This document shows positions 13,890-15,492 of a stretch of DNA of 15,492 nucleotides, one piece after another (positions within the stretch are counted from its first letter, which is position 1; the number at the start of each line of letters is the position of its first letter). The position numbers and the translations under genes were made by a program. Under the pieces are notes generated by a model. It searched no databases and was not told the origin of the DNA. It worked only from the letters and a program-made list of their open reading frames with translations. This DNA comes from Emticicia sp043780375 (GTDB lineage: Bacteria > Bacteroidota > Bacteroidia > Cytophagales > Spirosomataceae), in assembly GCF_043780375.1 (NCBI RefSeq), contig NZ_JAYWCU010000283.1, positions 1 through 15,492 of the forward strand. Direction: 5' to 3'.

Positions 13890-14747
13890 ATGCTTAAAAT
13901 ATTACGGCAACCATACCCATTTTTTGAAAAAACATTCCTACGAACCCTACTACAATCTGTAGGCGAAGGTATATTTATTGCCTTGTTTTTGATTTTTTTT
14001 CAACCTTTCGGTACATTAGCTTGGCACGACCCAAACAAAAACCTTTATCTGTGCGGCTATGGATTGGTTACTGCAATAGCTGGCTTTATTCTACGTTTCG
14101 GTATTTTCAAAACCTTTCCTAAATACCACAGTGAAGCTTCGTGGAATATCGGGAAAGAGATAGTTTCTATAATGATGCTCTTATTGCTCATTACCACTGG
14201 AAACTACATTTACAGTATGATAGTGTTTCATCTAAATCAAAATTGGAGTAATTTTTTGTGGATGTTTGTTGCTGTAATGATTATTGGTATTTTTCCTACA
14301 ATTTTTGGAGTGATGTTAAACTATATTTATCAACTCAAAAAATATAATCAGACTATCGTTGTTCAACATTCACAAGGGTTTGATAATCAAATATTTATCG
14401 AAAACAACGCTTTGAAACTCATTGCTGAAAATGAAAAAGATTCCTTGAATATTTTGGCAGCCAATCTTTTTTATATAGAATCTTCGGATAATTATTCGAC
14501 TGTTTTTTACGAAAAAGAAGGGAAACTTCAAAAAGAATTGCTACGCAGTAGCCTTACAAGACTTGAAAATCAAATTTCTTCTGAAAACATTGTTCGCTGT
14601 CATCGTTCTTTCATTGTCAATCTTGACAAAGTAAAAAAAGTAACAGGCAATGCACAAGGCTATAAATTGCATCTCGAAACGCCCGAACTATTTGTACCAG
14701 TAGCCCGAAAATACTCGCAATTAGTTGAGCGTTTGAAAACCATTTAA
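13890..14747 (+). CDS. Membrane-anchored LytTR transcriptional regulator
   Basis: The 285-residue protein has four predicted transmembrane helices (about 19-41, 51-71, 92-112 and 121-145), a short linker, and a C-terminal LytTR DNA-binding domain (about 170-285) with FYIESSDNYSTVFY, IVRCHRSFIVNLDKV and VPVARKYSQLVERL. There is no receiver or kinase domain, so signal reception is probably in or at the membrane. The ATG at 13890 is chosen; the earlier frame opening at 13851 overlaps the rhomboid gene and lacks an ATG. It lies 4 nt downstream of the rhomboid protease gene and converges, with a 7-bp gap, on the TonB-dependent receptor gene. Control of the protein by the neighbouring protease is possible but only inferred. 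Confidence 0.9.
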   Translation: MLKILRQPYPFFEKTFLRTLLQSVGEGIFIALFLIFFQPFGTLAWHDPNKNLYLCGYGLVTAIAGFILRFGIFKTFPKYHSEASWNIGKEIVSIMMLLLLITTGNYIYSMIVFHLNQNWSNFLWMFVAVMIIGIFPTIFGVMLNYIYQLKKYNQTIVVQHSQGFDNQIFIENNALKLIAENEKDSLNILAANLFYIESSDNYSTVFYEKEGKLQKELLRSSLTRLENQISSENIVRCHRSFIVNLDKVKKVTGNAQGYKLHLETPELFVPVARKYSQLVERLKTI

Positions 14748-14754
14748 GTCGAAA

Positions 14755-15492
14755 TTAGATACTTATACTCAAAGTCAGCCATGCACTTCTGCCTACACCA
14801 TTGATGCCCGAGCCATGCGTACGGTAGTCTTTGTTAGTCAGGTTTTGTAATGAAAGATTGATAGTCAGCCATTTATGAGTAAAGCCACTTTGAATATTGA
14901 AAATTTGCCACGCAGCAGTTCCATTTTTACCGATGCGATTATCGTCTTTGTCGCCCTGTGCCAAACGGTCTTGCTTTAAAGCAAAGAACAATTCTGGTCG
15001 AACAAAAAATTGCTTTTGATGAAACTCTATTCCCAATCGCCCATTCAACGGCGGGATTCGTCTCATAGGTTCGTTTTTAGTGATATTTTGCCCATAAATG
15101 TAGGCTACACCACTGTAAGTTTTGATTTTATTGGTCAAAATTGCTTCAAATTCCCATTCTGTACCTCGCATAAAAGCCTTTTCTACATTTTCTTTTTGGT
15201 AAACATTGTAGCCATCAATAACTTGATTTGGCATTTTTACACGAGTAATTAAATTATTTAATTGGCTATAAAATACGGAGATTGTACTCGAAAAATGATT
15301 GGCTCGAAACTTATAACCCAACTCATAACTTTTCGATTTTTCGGGTTTTAATTCATTAGTCGGTAGTTCGTATCTGAAATCTACAATGCCGAGCGTGCCT
15401 AAATCATCAATATTTGGTGTGCGAAAACCTGCATTATATGAAGCATAAATGTTTGATTTTGAGCCAATTGTATATGCTACCGATACATTTGG
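14755..15492 (-). CDS. TonB-dependent receptor, C-terminal beta-barrel (partial)
   Basis: The frame is open from the right window edge to the TAA at 14755-14757, giving 245 visible residues. The text is outer-membrane barrel: YASYNAGFRTPNIDDLG, then LKPEKSKSYELGYKF, alternating hydrophobic strands (STISVFYSQLNNLI), a late FTHKWLTINLSLQNLTNKDYRTHGSGINGVGRSAW, and a terminal aromatic/hydrophobic strand ending LTLSISI. This matches the last third of siderophore/vitamin-type TonB receptors, which import ligands using ExbBD-TonB energy. The signal peptide, plug domain and any CarboxypepD-like N-terminal extension lie outside the window. The substrate cannot be told. Its mRNA end overlaps the convergent LytTR gene because only 7 bp separate the stops. 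Confidence 0.93.
   Translation of the reverse strand, partial: PNVSVAYTIGSKSNIYASYNAGFRTPNIDDLGTLGIVDFRYELPTNELKPEKSKSYELGYKFRANHFSSTISVFYSQLNNLITRVKMPNQVIDGYNVYQKENVEKAFMRGTEWEFEAILTNKIKTYSGVAYIYGQNITKNEPMRRIPPLNGRLGIEFHQKQFFVRPELFFALKQDRLAQGDKDDNRIGKNGTAAWQIFNIQSGFTHKWLTINLSLQNLTNKDYRTHGSGINGVGRSAWLTLSISI

Noticed and set aside
1..15492. CRISPR array, tRNA genes, insertion sequences
   Set aside because: No regularly spaced repeats, cloverleaf-like segments or transposase/terminal inverted repeat pairs were recognised on either strand.

Overview
The window looks like chromosome from an AT-rich Bacteroidota, most likely Cytophagia/Cytophagales. This rests on several lineage-typical features: a DUF2480 protein, a TonB-dependent receptor, LytTR and AraC regulators, a type II (M28-like) glutaminyl cyclase, exported proteins with Gln at the predicted mature N-terminus, no Shine-Dalgarno sequences in front of the starts inspected, and TAnnTTTG-type -7 promoter elements. 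No rRNA, tRNA, CRISPR array, transposase or phage gene was recognised.

Left part (1-4311), accessory in character. Three minus-strand genes lie in a row: a one-domain LytTR regulator, a one-domain AraC regulator, and a secreted Ser/Thr/Gly-rich protein. A similar 24-base element sits upstream of each regulator. Then come plus-strand genes for an exported dienelactone-hydrolase-like protein, whose catalytic Asp appears to be missing, and for a six-helix membrane protein of unknown function. The membrane protein gene converges on a 60-residue conserved-type protein across a near-ideal bidirectional terminator.

Middle part (4366-10455), largely housekeeping. gltX (glutamyl-tRNA synthetase, minus) is followed downstream by the 60-residue gene. 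Its leader holds half of an imperfect ~46-bp direct repeat and an 8-bp hairpin close to the start codon. Upstream on the same strand is a likely operon: MazG-like pyrophosphohydrolase, six-helix membrane protein (TAATG stop/start overlap), DUF2480 protein. Divergent from it is a lipoprotein glutaminyl cyclase, followed by ilvE (branched-chain aminotransferase).

Right part (10456-15492). A GC-rich palindrome and a strong bidirectional terminator separate ilvE from a convergent class-C beta-lactamase-like serine hydrolase. Reading plus are a short-chain isoprenyl diphosphate synthase, a rhomboid protease and, 4 nt further on, a membrane-anchored LytTR regulator. The C-terminal barrel of a TonB-dependent receptor enters from the right edge on the minus strand.

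I did not find a clear-cut new defence or biosynthetic system. The most interesting observations are the Q-rule substrates encoded near a glutaminyl cyclase, the paired one-domain regulators with a shared upstream element, terminators whose loop contains the stop codon of the gene they end, the gltX leader duplication, and the hydrolase lacking its acid residue.
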